Shown here: positions 35,909 to 46,465 of the stretch, piece after piece
How the letters are laid out: each line of letters begins with the position of its first letter
Position numbering within the stretch: the stretch's first letter is position 1
From: Falsigemmobacter faecalis
GTDB taxonomy: Bacteria > Pseudomonadota > Alphaproteobacteria > Rhodobacterales > Rhodobacteraceae
Direction of reading: 5' to 3'
DNA: 64,000 bases
Assembly: GCF_003863335.1 (NCBI RefSeq)
Contig: NZ_RRAZ01000010.1
Location: 62,001-126,000, forward strand
Made by a program: the position numbers and the translations under genes
The notes under the pieces: model-generated
What the model was told of the DNA's origin: nothing
The model's database searches: none
The model's input: only the letters and a program-made list of their open reading frames with translations

Positions 35909-37507
35909 ATGAACCGCCGCCCCGCTCTGCGCCGCATGGCCAAGCTGATCGCATTTTTTCTCTTTGAGATCATAGTCGTAGCGGTTCTTTGGCAGGGGCT
36001 GGCAAACTTTGAATGTCAGCTGACCGGATCGGAGGGGGTCTGCCTCTTCCTGCGCAGCCTGCCTGCCAGAGCCCTGGCGCTGCTTGCCGTCTGGACGGTG
36101 ATTCTGCTGGCGCGCCCCGGCATTCTCACACGATTTTTCGTCACGGCCGCAGATCCGGCAGGCGAGCGGGCGAAATGGGTGCATTTTGCGGGCGTGGCGC
36201 TGCTTCTGCTGCCGCTCTTTGTGGGGCTGGGGCAGGATCTCTCGCCCTGGTTCCGGGGTCTGGCGGCCTGCTGGCTGACCGGGGCGCTGCTGGCCAGTCT
36301 CGGCGGGCTCTGCTGGATCGCACCGGCCCGCGCCTGGGGGGCTGCGCTGCGCCCGGTGCTGCCCGCCCTGATCCTGATCACCCTTCCGGCCTTCTTCGCG
36401 CCGGAGATCACCATGGTGTTCCAGCAGCTCTGGACCGGAGATGCCACGCTGACCCTGGTGACGTTTTATCTCGTCAGCATCCTCGTGCATCTTTTAAACG
36501 GCGCGGTGCTGAGTGATCCTTCCGCCCTGGTGATCGGCGCGGGAGACTTCTTCGTGCGCATCGCGCCCGAGTGTTCGGGCGTTGAGGGGCTGGCCCTGGT
36601 GGGGGGCTTTCTGCTGCTCTACGCCGGGCTTTTTCGCGACCAGATCCGGGCGCTGCCCTATTGGCTGGTGGTGGTGCCGCTGGCGCTTCTGGCCAGTTTT
36701 GTGCTGAACATCCTGCGGATTGCAGGCCTGGTGCTGATCGGCATCAACGGCAATCCGACCCTGGCGGTGGAGGGGTTTCACTCCTACGCGGGCTGGCTCT
36801 TTTTCACCATTCTGGCCCTTTTGCTGATCTGGGCGGCGCAGTCGCTGCCCTGGCTGCGCAAAACCGCCGCCCCCCGCGCAAAGGGAGAGGGGCTGCGCAG
36901 TGACTGGCTGGCGGCGCGGATGCTGCCCTTCATCGCCTTCATGGTGATCTCGGCGCTGGTCATGGCGGCTTTCGCCCATCCCGAACTGGGCTATCCGCTG
37001 AAAGCCCTGGTGATGGCGGCGGCGCTGCTGTTTTTTCTGCCCGCGCTGCGCAGTCAGGACTGGCGGCCTGCGGGGCTGCCGCTGCTGGCGGGTCTGGCGG
37101 TCGGCCTTGGCTGGTGGCTGGGCAGTCAGGACAGCGACACCGCAGGAGAGGCGCTGCTGGCGCAGCTGATCGCCCTGCCCGCACCGATCCTCGGGCTCTG
37201 GATCCTGTGCAGGGCGGCGGGGACCATCCTGCTGGTCCCGGTCATCGAGGAGCTGCTGTTTCGTGGCTACCTTCAGCCGCGGCTGAGCCTGCGCGGCCCG
37301 GTCGGGGCGCTGATCGGGCTGGTGCTCACCTCGCTTCTGTTCGGGCTTTTGCACGGGCGTGTGCTGGCGGGCTTTCTATCAGGCCTCGTGTTCGGGGCGC
37401 TTTATCTTTGGCGCGGGCGGATTTCCGATCCGGTCTGGGCGCATATCACGGCCAATGCGCTGATCGCCGTGATCGCCCTCATCACCCGGGATGTCGGCCT
37501 GATCTGA
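35909..37507 (+). CDS. xrtE: Exosortase E/CAAX protease fusion (VPEID-CTERM system)
   Basis: 532 aa, membrane-spanning throughout. Residues 1-315 form an exosortase with the triad C222 (APECSGVEG), R270 (FVLNILRIAG) and H291 (VEGFHSYAGW). Residues 330-532 form a CPBP/CAAX-type intramembrane protease with EELLFRGYLQPRL (E447, E448, R452), GLLHGR (H482) and HITAN (H512, N516). This fusion is the exosortase E/protease family, which occurs with VPEID-CTERM proteins; it should recognise the C-terminal signal, cut it and transfer or release the protein. A VPEID protein gene is convergent 54 bp downstream. GGAG precedes the ATG at 35909. Confidence 0.93.
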   Translation: MNRRPALRRMAKLIAFFLFEIIVVAVLWQGLANFECQLTGSEGVCLFLRSLPARALALLAVWTVILLARPGILTRFFVTAADPAGERAKWVHFAGVALLLLPLFVGLGQDLSPWFRGLAACWLTGALLASLGGLCWIAPARAWGAALRPVLPALILITLPAFFAPEITMVFQQLWTGDATLTLVTFYLVSILVHLLNGAVLSDPSALVIGAGDFFVRIAPECSGVEGLALVGGFLLLYAGLFRDQIRALPYWLVVVPLALLASFVLNILRIAGLVLIGINGNPTLAVEGFHSYAGWLFFTILALLLIWAAQSLPWLRKTAAPRAKGEGLRSDWLAARMLPFIAFMVISALVMAAFAHPELGYPLKALVMAAALLFFLPALRSQDWRPAGLPLLAGLAVGLGWWLGSQDSDTAGEALLAQLIALPAPILGLWILCRAAGTILLVPVIEELLFRGYLQPRLSLRGPVGALIGLVLTSLLFGLLHGRVLAGFLSGLVFGALYLWRGRISDPVWAHITANALIAVIALITRDVGLI

Positions 37508-37509
37508 CG

Positions 37510-37538
37510 AAAAAACCGCAGCCCCAGAGGGCTGCGGT
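37510..37538 (-). terminator. Terminator between xrtE and the VPEID-CTERM gene
   Basis: ACCGCAGCCC (37515-37524) and GGGCTGCGGT (37529-37538), four-base loop. Six A residues on the left give a T tail on the minus strand, so it chiefly ends the VPEID-CTERM transcript. Confidence 0.9.
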
Positions 37539-37560
37539 CGTCTTCAGATGCATAATCCGC

Positions 37561-37797
37561 TCAGGCACGACGGCGCGAGCGTTCCCAGGCAAAAGCCAGC
37601 GCCACGAGAACCGCAGCCACAGCCAGCGCAGAGCTGGTGACGTCAATCTCCGGCACGGTCGTTGGCGGCGGACGATGGCCGCCCCCGAAGATCCAGTCAA
37701 AATTCGACCAGCTGTTCCCGCCCCAGGACTGGGCCATGGCCGGAGCAGCGGTGGCCAGAAAAACGCCGGCCGCAGTCAGACTTTTAACGAAAGCCAT
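37561..37797 (-). CDS. VPEID-CTERM sorting domain protein (exosortase E substrate)
   Basis: 78 aa. A signal peptide (cleavage near APAMA-QS) precedes a short mature part of about 20 residues rich in Trp, Gly and Asn (SWGGNSWSNFDWIFGGG). Then comes the sorting signal: VPEID, a membrane helix (SALAVAAVLVALAFAW) and the basic end ERSRRRA, which is the tripartite layout of exosortase substrates. GGAG lies nine bases before the ATG. It is convergent with xrtE. Role of the tiny mature peptide is unknown; a surface or extracellular product is inferred. Confidence 0.92.
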   Translation of the reverse strand: MAFVKSLTAAGVFLATAAPAMAQSWGGNSWSNFDWIFGGGHRPPPTTVPEIDVTSSALAVAAVLVALAFAWERSRRRA

Positions 37798-38018
37798 TTT
37801 AAAAACTCCATAAAGGCAATTTCACATCCGCCGTTCATCCTACGCTCCCGCGCTGAATTAAAATCAAGAACTTTCATCGAATGCGTTGGAAAACCCGACC
37901 ACGCCACAACGGCTGATGCTGCACTTGCTGGTAATGCAACCTTAGCGTGGTTAATCCCTTCTCCAGACGAAACAATCCGCTCTCTCAGCGGTTGTGGCTG
38001 CCGTCAGGATCGCCCTGC

Positions 38019-38051
38019 AAAAAGGCGCAGCGAATCACCTCGCTGCGCCTT
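38019..38051 (-). terminator. Terminator after ftsK
   Basis: AAGGCGCAGCG (38022-38032) and CGCTGCGCCTT (38041-38051) make a perfect 11-bp stem, with AAAAA at 38019-38023 giving the T tail on the minus strand. Confidence 0.9.
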
Positions 38052-38074
38052 CTCTGATTCGGGATCCGGCAGCC

Positions 38075-41000
38075 TCAGTGCTCCGGCAGCAGGATTTCGC
38101 GCTTGCCGACATGGTTGGCGGAAGACACCACGCCATTGTCCTCCATCTGCTCCACCAGGCGGGCGGCCTTCTGATAGCCGATGCCCAGCTTGCGCTGGAT
38201 ATAAGAGGTCGAGCACTTCCGATCGCGCGCCACGATGGCCACAGCCTGGTCGTAAAGCGCATCCTCTGAGTTCTCACCACCGCCAAGGCCAAGGATCTGG
38301 TCGATGTCATCGGCCTTGTCATCCTCGGGGCCATCCACCACGCCCGACATATAAGACGGCGGGCCGAAGGACTTCAGGTGGTTCACGATCTCTTCAACCT
38401 CTTCATCCGAGACGAAGGGGCCGTGGATCCGGCTGATCCGGCCGCCACCGGCCATGTAAAGCATATCGCCCATGCCCAGAAGCTGCTCGGCGCCCATCTC
38501 ACCCAGGATGGTACGCGAGTCGATCTTCGAAGTGACCTGGAAAGAGATCCGGGTCGGGAAGTTCGCCTTGATGGTGCCGGTGATGACGTCGACCGAAGGC
38601 CGCTGCGTCGCCATGATCAGGTGGATGCCCGAGGCCCGCGCCATCTGCGCCAGACGCTGGATGCAGGCCTCGATCTCTTTGCCCGCCACCATCATCAGAT
38701 CGGCCATCTCATCGACGATGACGACGATATAGGGGAAGGGCTGCGGCTCGAACTCATCGGTCTCAAAGACCGGATCGCCGGTTTCCTCATCAAAGCCGGT
38801 CTGGATCGTGCGCTTGAACATCTCGCCCTTGGCCAGCGCCTCGCGGACGCGGCCGTTATAGCCCTCAATGTTGCGCACGCCCATTTTGGACATCTTGCGG
38901 TAACGCTCTTCCATCTCGCCGACGACCCATTTCAGGGCGACGACCGCCTTTTTCGGGTCGGTCACAACGGGCGAAAGCAGATGCGGGATGCCGTCATAGA
39001 CCGACAGCTCCAGCATCTTGGGGTCGATCATGATCAACCGGCATTCTTCCGGCGTCAGCTTGTAAAGCAGCGACAGGATCATGGTGTTGATCGCCACCGA
39101 TTTGCCTGAGCCCGTGGTCCCTGCGATCAGCAGGTGGGGCATCTTGGCAAGGTTGGCGATGATCGGCTCACCGCCGATGTCTTTGCCCAGGGCCAGCGGC
39201 AGGCGCATATTGCTGTCGCCGAAATCGCGTGCCGTCAGGATCTCGCGCAGCACGACCTTTTCGCGGTGCACATTCGGCAGTTCAATCCCGATGACCGAGC
39301 GGCCCGGAACGGTCGAGACCCGCGCCGAAAGCGCCGACATCGAGCGCGCGATGTCGTCTGAGAGGCCGATCACCCGGCTGGCCTTCAGGCCGGGCGCGGG
39401 TTCCAGCTCATACATGGTGACCACAGGGCCGGGGCGGACCGAGACGATCTCGCCCTTCACGCCATAGTCTTCCAGCACCGATTCCAGCATCCGGGCGTTG
39501 TCTTCCAGCTGCTCGTCGGAAAGGTGATGGCGCTCAATGCTGGCCGGATTGGTCAAAAGCGCCAGCGGCGGGGCCTCATAGGCGGCACTCACGCGGTCCT
39601 CAAAGGTGACCGGAGCGCGCATCGCCGGAGCGGCAGGCATGGCGCGGGGGGCCGCAACCGGCACGGCCGGTGCAGGGCGGCGCAGAACCGGGGCAGCAGG
39701 TGCGGGCGCGCGGCGAATATCGGGAACGACCATCGGCGCGGCGACCGGAGCAGGCTGAACCGGCGCGCGCAGCGGCGGGGCCGCAGCCGCTTCCCAGGCC
39801 GCCTCTTCATCGGCATCCTCGTCGTAGCCGAAATCCTCATCCGCTACGGGGGCGCTGAGCCTGGGCTCGCGGCGCAGATCGACCCGGCGACCTGAAGCGG
39901 CATTCCCCTGCGGCGCGTCGCTGCGGGCAATTTCGGGGGCGCGCAGATCCTCATCGTCAAACTCACTGCCATCGCCGTCATAGCCGGTCCAGGACAGATC
40001 CTCGCCCGCTTCAATCACGGCGTCATAGCCGCCGGTTTCATCCGGGGCTTCCAGCTCAAAGCTCTCTTCATAGTGCGGCGCGCGGCGCATCGGCGCGGCA
40101 GCCGGAGCCGGAGCCGGGGCCAGCTGCGTCCGCGGATCAGGACCGGGGCTTACAGCCAGACGCATCGGCGCTTCGGGCACCACAGCCTGAACCACCTGAG
40201 CGACAGCCGCAGCACTCGCCACGCCCGCCACGGTCGTGGTCATAGCATCGCGGGCCGAGATCTGACGCGCCTGGGCCGCCGCCACCGCGCGGGAGACCGC
40301 CGGATGAACCGGGACATCGCCGCGACCGCGCTGCACGGGCGGCTCAATACGGCCACCGGGCACCACGGGCGGGGCCACTGCGGCGCGGGATTTGGCGCGG
40401 ATCGCGTCATTGATCCGCTCACGGATGCGGTCGGGGGTCGGGGCTTCGACCGTGCCCGCATAGGCGACGGGTTCGACCAGTTCCGGCTCGGGCTCGGGCG
40501 CGCGGCGGATCAGGCCCTCAACACGGGCGCGCAGCGAGCGCACGGCCTCCCCTGCCCCGCTTTGGGGGGGCTGCTGGGGGGCGTAACCGGCAGGCGCACG
40601 GCTTTCCAGACGCGGCTCGGCGGCCAGACGCGGCGCGGCGCCCCGCAGGCGCGGAGCCGGAGCCGGAGCCGCGGGGATGTCATAGTCTTCGTCGTCAACC
40701 AGCGCGTCACGCTGCGCCCGGCGGGCGGCGTATTTCTCGCGCATTTTGCCGCCGAGATCGGTGGCCCCGGAGGCCGCCCGCAGGCCGAGTTTCTGCAGAC
40801 CGCTCAGCAGCCAGCCATAGGCCACGATGCTGCCAAACATCAGAAAACGCCCCGTGCTGCGCAGCTCTGCCCGGTCAAAGCCCAGCGAGAAGAGCCCCGT
40901 GGCGATCATCGCGCCGGCCAGCAACACGGCGGCGATCTTCAGCGCCACACCCGCGCTCAGCGGGGCAACCCCGATCAGCGCGCCGAGGATGGTATCGCCG

Positions 41001-41434
41001 AACAGCCCGCCCAGACCAAAGCTGTGCACCCAGGTGCCGCCCGGCACATGGGTCGCCGCATAGGCCGAGGCCGCAATCACAAAGGTCCAGCCAAAGAAGG
41101 CGCGGCCCAGGGCGCGGTCACTGCCACGGTGCAGCATGAAGCGCAGACCCCAGCCCGCCACCAGAATCGGCAGCGTCCAGGCCGCTTTGCCGATGATGAT
41201 GATCAGCGTCGAGGAAATCGCCGCGCCCAGACGGCCAAAGAAGTTCTGCGCCGGCTCATCGGTGGCGACCATCCAGCCGGGATCATCGGGCGAATACGTG
41301 CTCAACATCAGCCCGAGGCCAAGGCCCGTGACAATCAGCAAAAGGCCCAGCAGCTCTCTGCCGCGCCGCTCCACCATCGCCTGGGTGTTGCGATCCAAAA
41401 GCGGATCGCGCTGCCGTGCGTTGTAACTCGCCAT
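38075..41434 (-). CDS. ftsK: DNA translocase FtsK
   Basis: 1119 aa. An N-terminal 4-TM domain ([25 protein letters not shown] onward) anchors it at the septum. A long Ala/Pro-rich acidic linker follows (roughly residues 230-620). The RecA-like motor has Walker [15 protein letters not shown] and Walker [13 protein letters not shown]. The C-terminal gamma winged-helix domain ([32 protein letters not shown]) reads KOPS-type polarity sites. It pumps chromosome ends and aids dimer resolution at division. The ATG at 41434 has GAGG upstream and lies 10 bp after the aminotransferase stop. Confidence 0.95.
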   Translation of the reverse strand: MASYNARQRDPLLDRNTQAMVERRGRELLGLLLIVTGLGLGLMLSTYSPDDPGWMVATDEPAQNFFGRLGAAISSTLIIIIGKAAWTLPILVAGWGLRFMLHRGSDRALGRAFFGWTFVIAASAYAATHVPGGTWVHSFGLGGLFGDTILGALIGVAPLSAGVALKIAAVLLAGAMIATGLFSLGFDRAELRSTGRFLMFGSIVAYGWLLSGLQKLGLRAASGATDLGGKMREKYAARRAQRDALVDDEDYDIPAAPAPAPRLRGAAPRLAAEPRLESRAPAGYAPQQPPQSGAGEAVRSLRARVEGLIRRAPEPEPELVEPVAYAGTVEAPTPDRIRERINDAIRAKSRAAVAPPVVPGGRIEPPVQRGRGDVPVHPAVSRAVAAAQARQISARDAMTTTVAGVASAAAVAQVVQAVVPEAPMRLAVSPGPDPRTQLAPAPAPAAAPMRRAPHYEESFELEAPDETGGYDAVIEAGEDLSWTGYDGDGSEFDDEDLRAPEIARSDAPQGNAASGRRVDLRREPRLSAPVADEDFGYDEDADEEAAWEAAAAPPLRAPVQPAPVAAPMVVPDIRRAPAPAAPVLRRPAPAVPVAAPRAMPAAPAMRAPVTFEDRVSAAYEAPPLALLTNPASIERHHLSDEQLEDNARMLESVLEDYGVKGEIVSVRPGPVVTMYELEPAPGLKASRVIGLSDDIARSMSALSARVSTVPGRSVIGIELPNVHREKVVLREILTARDFGDSNMRLPLALGKDIGGEPIIANLAKMPHLLIAGTTGSGKSVAINTMILSLLYKLTPEECRLIMIDPKMLELSVYDGIPHLLSPVVTDPKKAVVALKWVVGEMEERYRKMSKMGVRNIEGYNGRVREALAKGEMFKRTIQTGFDEETGDPVFETDEFEPQPFPYIVVIVDEMADLMMVAGKEIEACIQRLAQMARASGIHLIMATQRPSVDVITGTIKANFPTRISFQVTSKIDSRTILGEMGAEQLLGMGDMLYMAGGGRISRIHGPFVSDEEVEEIVNHLKSFGPPSYMSGVVDGPEDDKADDIDQILGLGGGENSEDALYDQAVAIVARDRKCSTSYIQRKLGIGYQKAARLVEQMEDNGVVSSANHVGKREILLPEH

Positions 41435-41444
41435 GCGGTCAACC

Positions 41445-42623
41445 TCAGCCGTAGAGGCAATCGCGAATCCGTTCGAGGCCGCGACGCGTTTCGTCCGCAG
41501 GGGCCACAAGGGCTGCCCTGATATACTCTTTACCCGGATTTTCGCCGTTTACGGTCTGCGCCAGATAAGCGCCCGGCAGAACCCGCACACCGGTCTCCTG
41601 CCAGAGCTTCACCGCAGCCGTTTCCCCATCTTCAACCGGCAGCCACAGGAAGAAGCCGCCGTCCGGCATAGTCACGCCCTGATGGCCCGCAAAGACCACC
41701 TCTGCATCGCGGAACTTCGCCTGATAAAGCGCGCGGTTCGCGACGACATGCTCTTCGTCCTGGTAAAGCCGCTCGGCCACCGCCTGCAGCGGCAGCGGCA
41801 CGGCGGCCCCGGCATAGGATTTCAGCTGGCGCATCTCTTTGATGGATTTCACGCCGCCCGCCACAAAGCCCGTGCGCAGACCCGGCACGTTGGAGCGTTT
41901 GGACAGCGAGTTGAACACCACCACCCGCTCAGGATCCGCGCCATGGCGATCCGCCACTTCGAGAAGGCCGGGCGGCGGGGTCAGGCGCCAGATCTCAGAA
42001 TAGCATTCATCGCAGAAGACCTGGAAATCATGCTTTTCCGCCAGATCGAGCAGATCCGCCAGATACGCCGCCGGAGCCACAGCCCCCTGCGGGTTCGCGG
42101 GCGAGCAGATATAGGCCACCGTGGTGCGGTCAAGGATCTCAGCGGGCAGGCTGTGATAATCGGGCAGATAGCCGGTCGCGGCCCCGGCGGGCACATAGAC
42201 AGGCTCCGCCCCCCCGGTCAGCGAGGCGATCATATAGACCGGGAAGAAGGGATTCGGCATCAGAACGACGGGGCGCTTGCCGTTTTTCGTCTCCGGCGAG
42301 AGCGCCAGAAGCGCGTTGAACAGCGCCTCTTTCGAGCCATTGGCCACCATCAGGCGGTTTTCCGGCACCGCAACGCCGTAGCGCTTGCCGATCCATCCTG
42401 AAATCGCGTTCAAAAGGCCCGGAGCGCCATCCGCAGGCGGATATTTCGCAAATCCGCCAAGGCTTTCCGCCAACACCTGGCCAACAAAATCCGGGAAAGG
42501 ATGCTGCGGCTCACCCAGCGTCATCGACAGCGCCGGGCCGCCTGCGGGCACATGATCAAGCAGCGTCCTCAGACGCGGGAATGCATACTCCGGAAGATCG
42601 GAGAACCGCTCAGGATAAGCCAT
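41445..42623 (-). CDS. Class I/II aminotransferase (DapC-like)
   Basis: 392 aa, PLP fold type [16 protein letters not shown]-type cofactor pocket, [22 protein letters not shown], and the PLP lysine in [17 protein letters not shown]. The sequence resembles the putative succinyldiaminopimelate aminotransferases (DapC) of alphaproteobacteria, which serve lysine and peptidoglycan synthesis. Other aspartate-aminotransferase-like activities are possible. It is upstream of ftsK with a 10-bp gap, probably one transcript. Confidence 0.87.
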   Translation of the reverse strand: MAYPERFSDLPEYAFPRLRTLLDHVPAGGPALSMTLGEPQHPFPDFVGQVLAESLGGFAKYPPADGAPGLLNAISGWIGKRYGVAVPENRLMVANGSKEALFNALLALSPETKNGKRPVVLMPNPFFPVYMIASLTGGAEPVYVPAGAATGYLPDYHSLPAEILDRTTVAYICSPANPQGAVAPAAYLADLLDLAEKHDFQVFCDECYSEIWRLTPPPGLLEVADRHGADPERVVVFNSLSKRSNVPGLRTGFVAGGVKSIKEMRQLKSYAGAAVPLPLQAVAERLYQDEEHVVANRALYQAKFRDAEVVFAGHQGVTMPDGGFFLWLPVEDGETAAVKLWQETGVRVLPGAYLAQTVNGENPGKEYIRAALVAPADETRRGLERIRDCLYG

Positions 42624-42763
42624 GACTGCGCCTCGGGTCTTTCGGGGTCATCACGCCCCGTTCCAACCCAAACTCTAACTGCCTTTTACAGTTGGGTCCA
42701 GAAAAAGCCCGCAATCAGCAACAGTTGCGTGACTGAAATGGCACGGAGGCGCCAGGGCGGGCG

Positions 42764-42973
42764 TCAGTCGATCTCGCGGGCTTCTGAGACCAGCATCACC
42801 GGAATGCCACCGCGCACCGGGAAGGCGAGGTGGGCGGCGCGGCTGATCAACTCCTGGCTGTTGCTGTCCCAGGACAGCGGCGCGCGGGTCACCGGGCAGA
42901 CCAGAACCTCCAGCATATGGCGGTCAAAGGCGGCCGGGGCGGCGGCGTCTTCAGGGCGGTCGGTGGTGCTCAT
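42764..42973 (-). CDS. Trm112 family protein
   Basis: 69 aa. [41 protein letters not shown] is the Trm112 domain, a small partner that stabilises methyltransferases in other organisms. Only one of the usual zinc cysteines is kept (VCPVT), as in many bacterial members. Overlaps the Lon-N gene by 4 bp (ATGA). Confidence 0.9.
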   Translation of the reverse strand: MSTTDRPEDAAAPAAFDRHMLEVLVCPVTRAPLSWDSNSQELISRAAHLAFPVRGGIPVMLVSEAREID

Positions 42974-43617
42974 TGCATCGATTCCTCAGGCTCAGGCCCG
43001 GCGTGAAGGGCATATTCGATCAGCGCGATCAGCGCTTCACGGCGGTCAGACAGGGTCGGCGCTTCCAAAAGCGCCTGTTTGTCGCCCGGCCCGAAGGGGC
43101 AGAGCATGGAAATGGCGTTGATCAGCAGCTCATCCCCGGCCTCCGCCAGCGCTGCCCATTCGGTCTGCAGCTGACGCGCCTCAAAGAAGCGGCGCAAAAG
43201 CGGGATAAAGCGGCCGCGATCAAGGCCGGGATCGGTCTCCGCGCCCGCACGGTCGGCGCCAAAATCCGCCCAGTCGACCCGGGCGCGCCGCCAGGGCTGA
43301 AAGCCGGTCTGCTCATCGAGCAGACGAAAGCGCGACAGACCCGTCAGCGTGATCAGATAGCGCCCGTCGCCGGTCTCGGTGAACTGGCTGATGCGGCCCG
43401 CACAGCCGATCGGTACCAGAGCGCCATGACCATCGTCACGCAGCTCTCGTGGCTGGATCATACCGATCACCCGCTCAGGCGTGCGGATCGCCTCTTCGAC
43501 CATGGCCAGATAGCGCGGCTCAAAGATATGCAGCGGCAGACGCCCGCGCGGCAGCAACAGCGCCCCCGGCAGCGGAAACAGCGGGATTATCCCCGGCAGA
43601 TCACCCTGAAGCGTCAA
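42970..43617 (-). CDS. LON peptidase N-terminal (substrate-binding) domain protein
   Basis: 215 aa. The N-terminal Lon domain is complete: [35 protein letters not shown] and [29 protein letters not shown]. No ATPase or protease domain follows, so it cannot itself degrade proteins; function unknown. Sits between the thioredoxin-TPR gene and the Trm112 gene in one direction. Confidence 0.92.
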   Translation of the reverse strand: MTLQGDLPGIIPLFPLPGALLLPRGRLPLHIFEPRYLAMVEEAIRTPERVIGMIQPRELRDDGHGALVPIGCAGRISQFTETGDGRYLITLTGLSRFRLLDEQTGFQPWRRARVDWADFGADRAGAETDPGLDRGRFIPLLRRFFEARQLQTEWAALAEAGDELLINAISMLCPFGPGDKQALLEAPTLSDRREALIALIEYALHAGPEPEESMQ

Positions 43618-43673
43618 AGCCCGTCCTTTCCGTCGCGGGCAGCGGGCAACACAGCCCCCTGCCCTGTTTCGTC

Positions 43674-44582
43674 TCAGACAAAAATCATCGACGAAAGGCG
43701 GCGGCGGCCTTTCAGAACGATCGGATCCTGCGGCTTCAGCGCATCAAAGATGGTGAAGAGCTGGGCCCGTGCCGCGCCCTCATTCCACTCGCGGTCGCGG
43801 CGGAAGAGTTCCAGCAGCTGATCAACCGCGCCCTCAATATCGCCCGCCGCATGAAGGGCAAGCGCCAGATCAAAGCGGGCCTGGGGATTTGACGGATCAG
43901 CCTCAAGCTGCGCCGTCAGCTCGGCCACGGGGCCCGCTTCGGCGGCCTGCAGGGCCAGATCAAGCTGCGCCTTCGCGCCTTCCCAGTCTTTCGAAGCGCG
44001 GATCGCCGCGGGCGCGCCCTCAAGGATCTGCGCGGCGCGGTCGGTGTCGCCAAGTGCCAGATGCGCACGCACAAGGCCCCCGAAAGCGACCGAGCTGGTC
44101 GGATCTTCCTCAAAGATCGCCGCGAAGGTCTCAGCCGCATCGGCGGCCTCTCCCTCAGCCAGCATGGCTTCTGCGGCCTCAATGGCCTCAGAAAGACCGC
44201 CGTCGCCGCCGAGGGCTGCGATTTTATCAACGAACTTCGTGATTTCCGAGCCAGGCAGCGCGCCCTGGAAGCCATCAACCGGCTGGCCTTTGAAGAAGGC
44301 ATAGACCGTAGGGATCGACTGAATGCGCAACTGCCCCGCGATGCCCTGGTTCTGGTCCACATCGACCTTCACCATCTTCACCCGGCCCTTGGCCGCGGTC
44401 ACCGCCGCCTCCAGCGCCGGACCGAGGGTTTTGCAGGGGCCGCACCACGGCGCCCAGAAGTCCACAATAACCGGCACCTCCTGCGAGGCGTCGATCACGT
44501 CCTGCATGAAGGTTGCCTCCGAGGTGTCTTTGATCAGATCATTGCTGACAGTCTGCGGTTTCGTTTCTGCGAACCCGAACAT
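43674..44582 (-). CDS. Thioredoxin-TPR co-chaperone (CnoX/YbbN-like)
   Basis: 302 aa. Residues 20-125 form a thioredoxin fold with an intact WCGPC motif (C47, C50) and the cis-proline (QSIPTVYAFF). The remainder is TPR-like helices (ADAAETFAAIFEEDPTSSVAFGGLVRAHLALGDTDRAAQIL). This is the CnoX/YbbN layout, which protects substrates for GroEL under oxidative stress; E. coli CnoX lacks the second cysteine, so this one may be redox-active. Confidence 0.9.
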   Translation of the reverse strand: MFGFAETKPQTVSNDLIKDTSEATFMQDVIDASQEVPVIVDFWAPWCGPCKTLGPALEAAVTAAKGRVKMVKVDVDQNQGIAGQLRIQSIPTVYAFFKGQPVDGFQGALPGSEITKFVDKIAALGGDGGLSEAIEAAEAMLAEGEAADAAETFAAIFEEDPTSSVAFGGLVRAHLALGDTDRAAQILEGAPAAIRASKDWEGAKAQLDLALQAAEAGPVAELTAQLEADPSNPQARFDLALALHAAGDIEGAVDQLLELFRRDREWNEGAARAQLFTIFDALKPQDPIVLKGRRRLSSMIFV

Positions 44583-44659
44583 CCGGCCCCTCCTGGAAAA
44601 AGTCTTTGACCCTATATGCGCCCGACAGTCCCGCCTGCCAAGAGGGGGCCGGGGCGCTT

Positions 44660-44680
44660 TGCACCCCTGTCAGGGGTGCA
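44660..44680. other. Perfect 9-bp hairpin downstream of xth
   Basis: TGCACCCCT and AGGGGTGCA flank a three-base loop, 18 bp past the xth stop. No T run follows on either strand, so it may be a weak terminator or an RNA end-stabiliser. Confidence 0.5.
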
Positions 44681-44697
44681 GTTTCACCACATGAGGA

Positions 44698-45486
44698 TCA
44701 AAGATCGAAGGTGGCAAAGACCGGGACGTGATCCGAGGGCTGCTCCCATCCGCGGGTGGTGCGCAGGATGCGGCTGGAATGGGCCGAGGCTTTGATATCG
44801 CCGGTGGCCCAGATGTGATCGAGACGGCGGCCTTTGTCCGCCGCATCCCAGTCGGGCGAGCGGTAGGACCACCAGGAAAAGAGCTTGCCCGAGGGAATAT
44901 CCTGGCGGGTCACATCGGCCCAGCCGCCGGCCTCCATCACATCGGTCAGGTGGTTCACCTCAACCGGGGTGTGGCTGACGATTTTCAGAAGTTTCTTGTG
45001 GTCCCAGACGTCATCTTCGCGCGGCGCGATGTTCAGATCGCCCACGAGGATCGATTTCTGCGGCTTTTCTTCGGCAAAGACGTCGCGCATCTCGGTCAGA
45101 AAATCGAGCTTCTGGCCGAATTTGATGTTCTGTGCGCGGTCCGGGATATCGCCCCCGGCGGGGACGTAGAAATTATGGATCACCACGCCGTTTTCCAGCC
45201 GCGCCGCCACATGGCGGGCATGGCCGAGGGCGGCGTAATCGCGGTCGCCCGCATCCTCGATCGGCAGTTTTGACAGGATCGCCACGCCGTTATAGCCCTT
45301 CTGGCCACGCGCCACGACATGGGTATAGCCAAGCGCGCGAAAGCCTTCGAGCGGCATCTTGTCGACCGGAGATTTGATCTCCTGCAGACAGAGAATATCC
45401 GGGGTCTCCTCGCCCAGCAGACGCGTTACCTGGGCCTCCCGCAGACGCACGGAGTTGATGTTCCAGGTGGCAAGCGTGAAGGACAT
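44698..45486 (-). CDS. xth: Exodeoxyribonuclease III
   Basis: 262 aa. AP endonuclease/3'-5' exonuclease for base-excision repair. Motifs: ATWNINSVRLR, CLQEIKSP (catalytic Glu), NFYVPAGGD, VGDLNIAPREDDVWD, RRLDHIWAT and PSDHVPVFATF with the catalytic Asp-His. Full length. Confidence 0.95.
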   Translation of the reverse strand: MSFTLATWNINSVRLREAQVTRLLGEETPDILCLQEIKSPVDKMPLEGFRALGYTHVVARGQKGYNGVAILSKLPIEDAGDRDYAALGHARHVAARLENGVVIHNFYVPAGGDIPDRAQNIKFGQKLDFLTEMRDVFAEEKPQKSILVGDLNIAPREDDVWDHKKLLKIVSHTPVEVNHLTDVMEAGGWADVTRQDIPSGKLFSWWSYRSPDWDAADKGRRLDHIWATGDIKASAHSSRILRTTRGWEQPSDHVPVFATFDL

Positions 45487-45562
45487 GGCGGGTCTCCGGC
45501 CTCAAAGTTTCGGGGCGGAGACTAGCCGGGGGCCGGGTGTGACGCCAGCCCGGAGCCTGCGT

Positions 45563-45595
45563 AAAAACGCCCGGAGGCCATGACGGCTCCGGGCG
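45563..45595 (-). terminator. Terminator after the response regulator gene
   Basis: CGCCCGGAG (45568-45576) and CTCCGGGCG (45587-45595), with AAAAA at 45563-45567 supplying a T tail on the minus strand. Confidence 0.85.
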
Positions 45596-45603
45596 CATAC
45601 TCG

Positions 45604-46290
45604 TTACAAAACCAGTTTGTAGCCGCCGCTTTCCGTGACCAGCAGCCGCGCATTGGCGGGATCGGGCTCAATTTTCTGGCGCAGACGGTAGATATGGGTT
45701 TCCAGCGTATGGGTGGTGACCGAGGCATTATAGCCCCAGACCTCATGCAGCAGCACATCGCGCGGCACCACGGCCTGACCGGCGCGGTAGAGGAATTTCA
45801 GGATATTGGTCTCTTTTTCCGTCAGCCGCACTTTGCGCTCTTTGGCGTCGACCAGCATCTTTTGCGCAGGCTTGAAGGTATAGGGGCCAAGCTGGAAGAT
45901 CGCGTCTTCCGACTGCTCGTGCTGGCGCAGCTGGGCGCGGATACGCGCCAGCAGCACCGCGAATTTAAAGGGCTTGGTGACATAGTCATTCGCGCCCGCA
46001 TCGAGACCCAGAATGGTATCGGCATCCGAATCATGGCCCGTCAGCATCAGAATGGGGGCCTTCACGCCGCCCTTGCGCATCCGCTTGCACAGCTCGCGCC
46101 CGTCGGTATCGGGCAGGCCGACATCGAGGATGATCAGATCGAAGTGATCGGCGCGGGCTTTATCCATCCCGTCCGCGCCGTTTTCGGCCTCAAAGACGTC
46201 GAAGTCCTCGGTCATCACCAGCTGTTCGGACAGCGCCTCGCGGAGATCATCATCATCATCCACCAGCAGGATTTTGCGCAGGTTCGCCAT
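45604..46290 (-). CDS. OmpR-family response regulator
   Basis: 228 aa. Receiver domain with the acidic pocket (LVDDDDDLREAL), phospho-acceptor Asp in LIILDVGLPDTDG and the lysine in YVTKPFKF, then an OmpR/PhoB winged helix (VWGYNASVTTHTLETHIYRLRQKIE). Similar proteins are conserved across alphaproteobacteria, including CenR of Caulobacter, but I do not assign that name. No histidine kinase gene is adjacent. Divergent from ribA. Confidence 0.9.
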   Translation of the reverse strand: MANLRKILLVDDDDDLREALSEQLVMTEDFDVFEAENGADGMDKARADHFDLIILDVGLPDTDGRELCKRMRKGGVKAPILMLTGHDSDADTILGLDAGANDYVTKPFKFAVLLARIRAQLRQHEQSEDAIFQLGPYTFKPAQKMLVDAKERKVRLTEKETNILKFLYRAGQAVVPRDVLLHEVWGYNASVTTHTLETHIYRLRQKIEPDPANARLLVTESGGYKLVL

Positions 46291-46465
46291 GGGACCTCCT
46301 TTTCATTCTCTTGCCCAAGACCTGGGGCCGCAGAGCCGCCCCTTCAAGTTTTGCGACAGAGTTTCACACCGACGTGAGCAGATCAGCCCTTTTGTTTCAG
46401 AAATCACCCGCTTCCTTTCTCTTGCCCCCCGCAGGCGGCGGGGCTATCGCAGAGGAATGAGCCTG

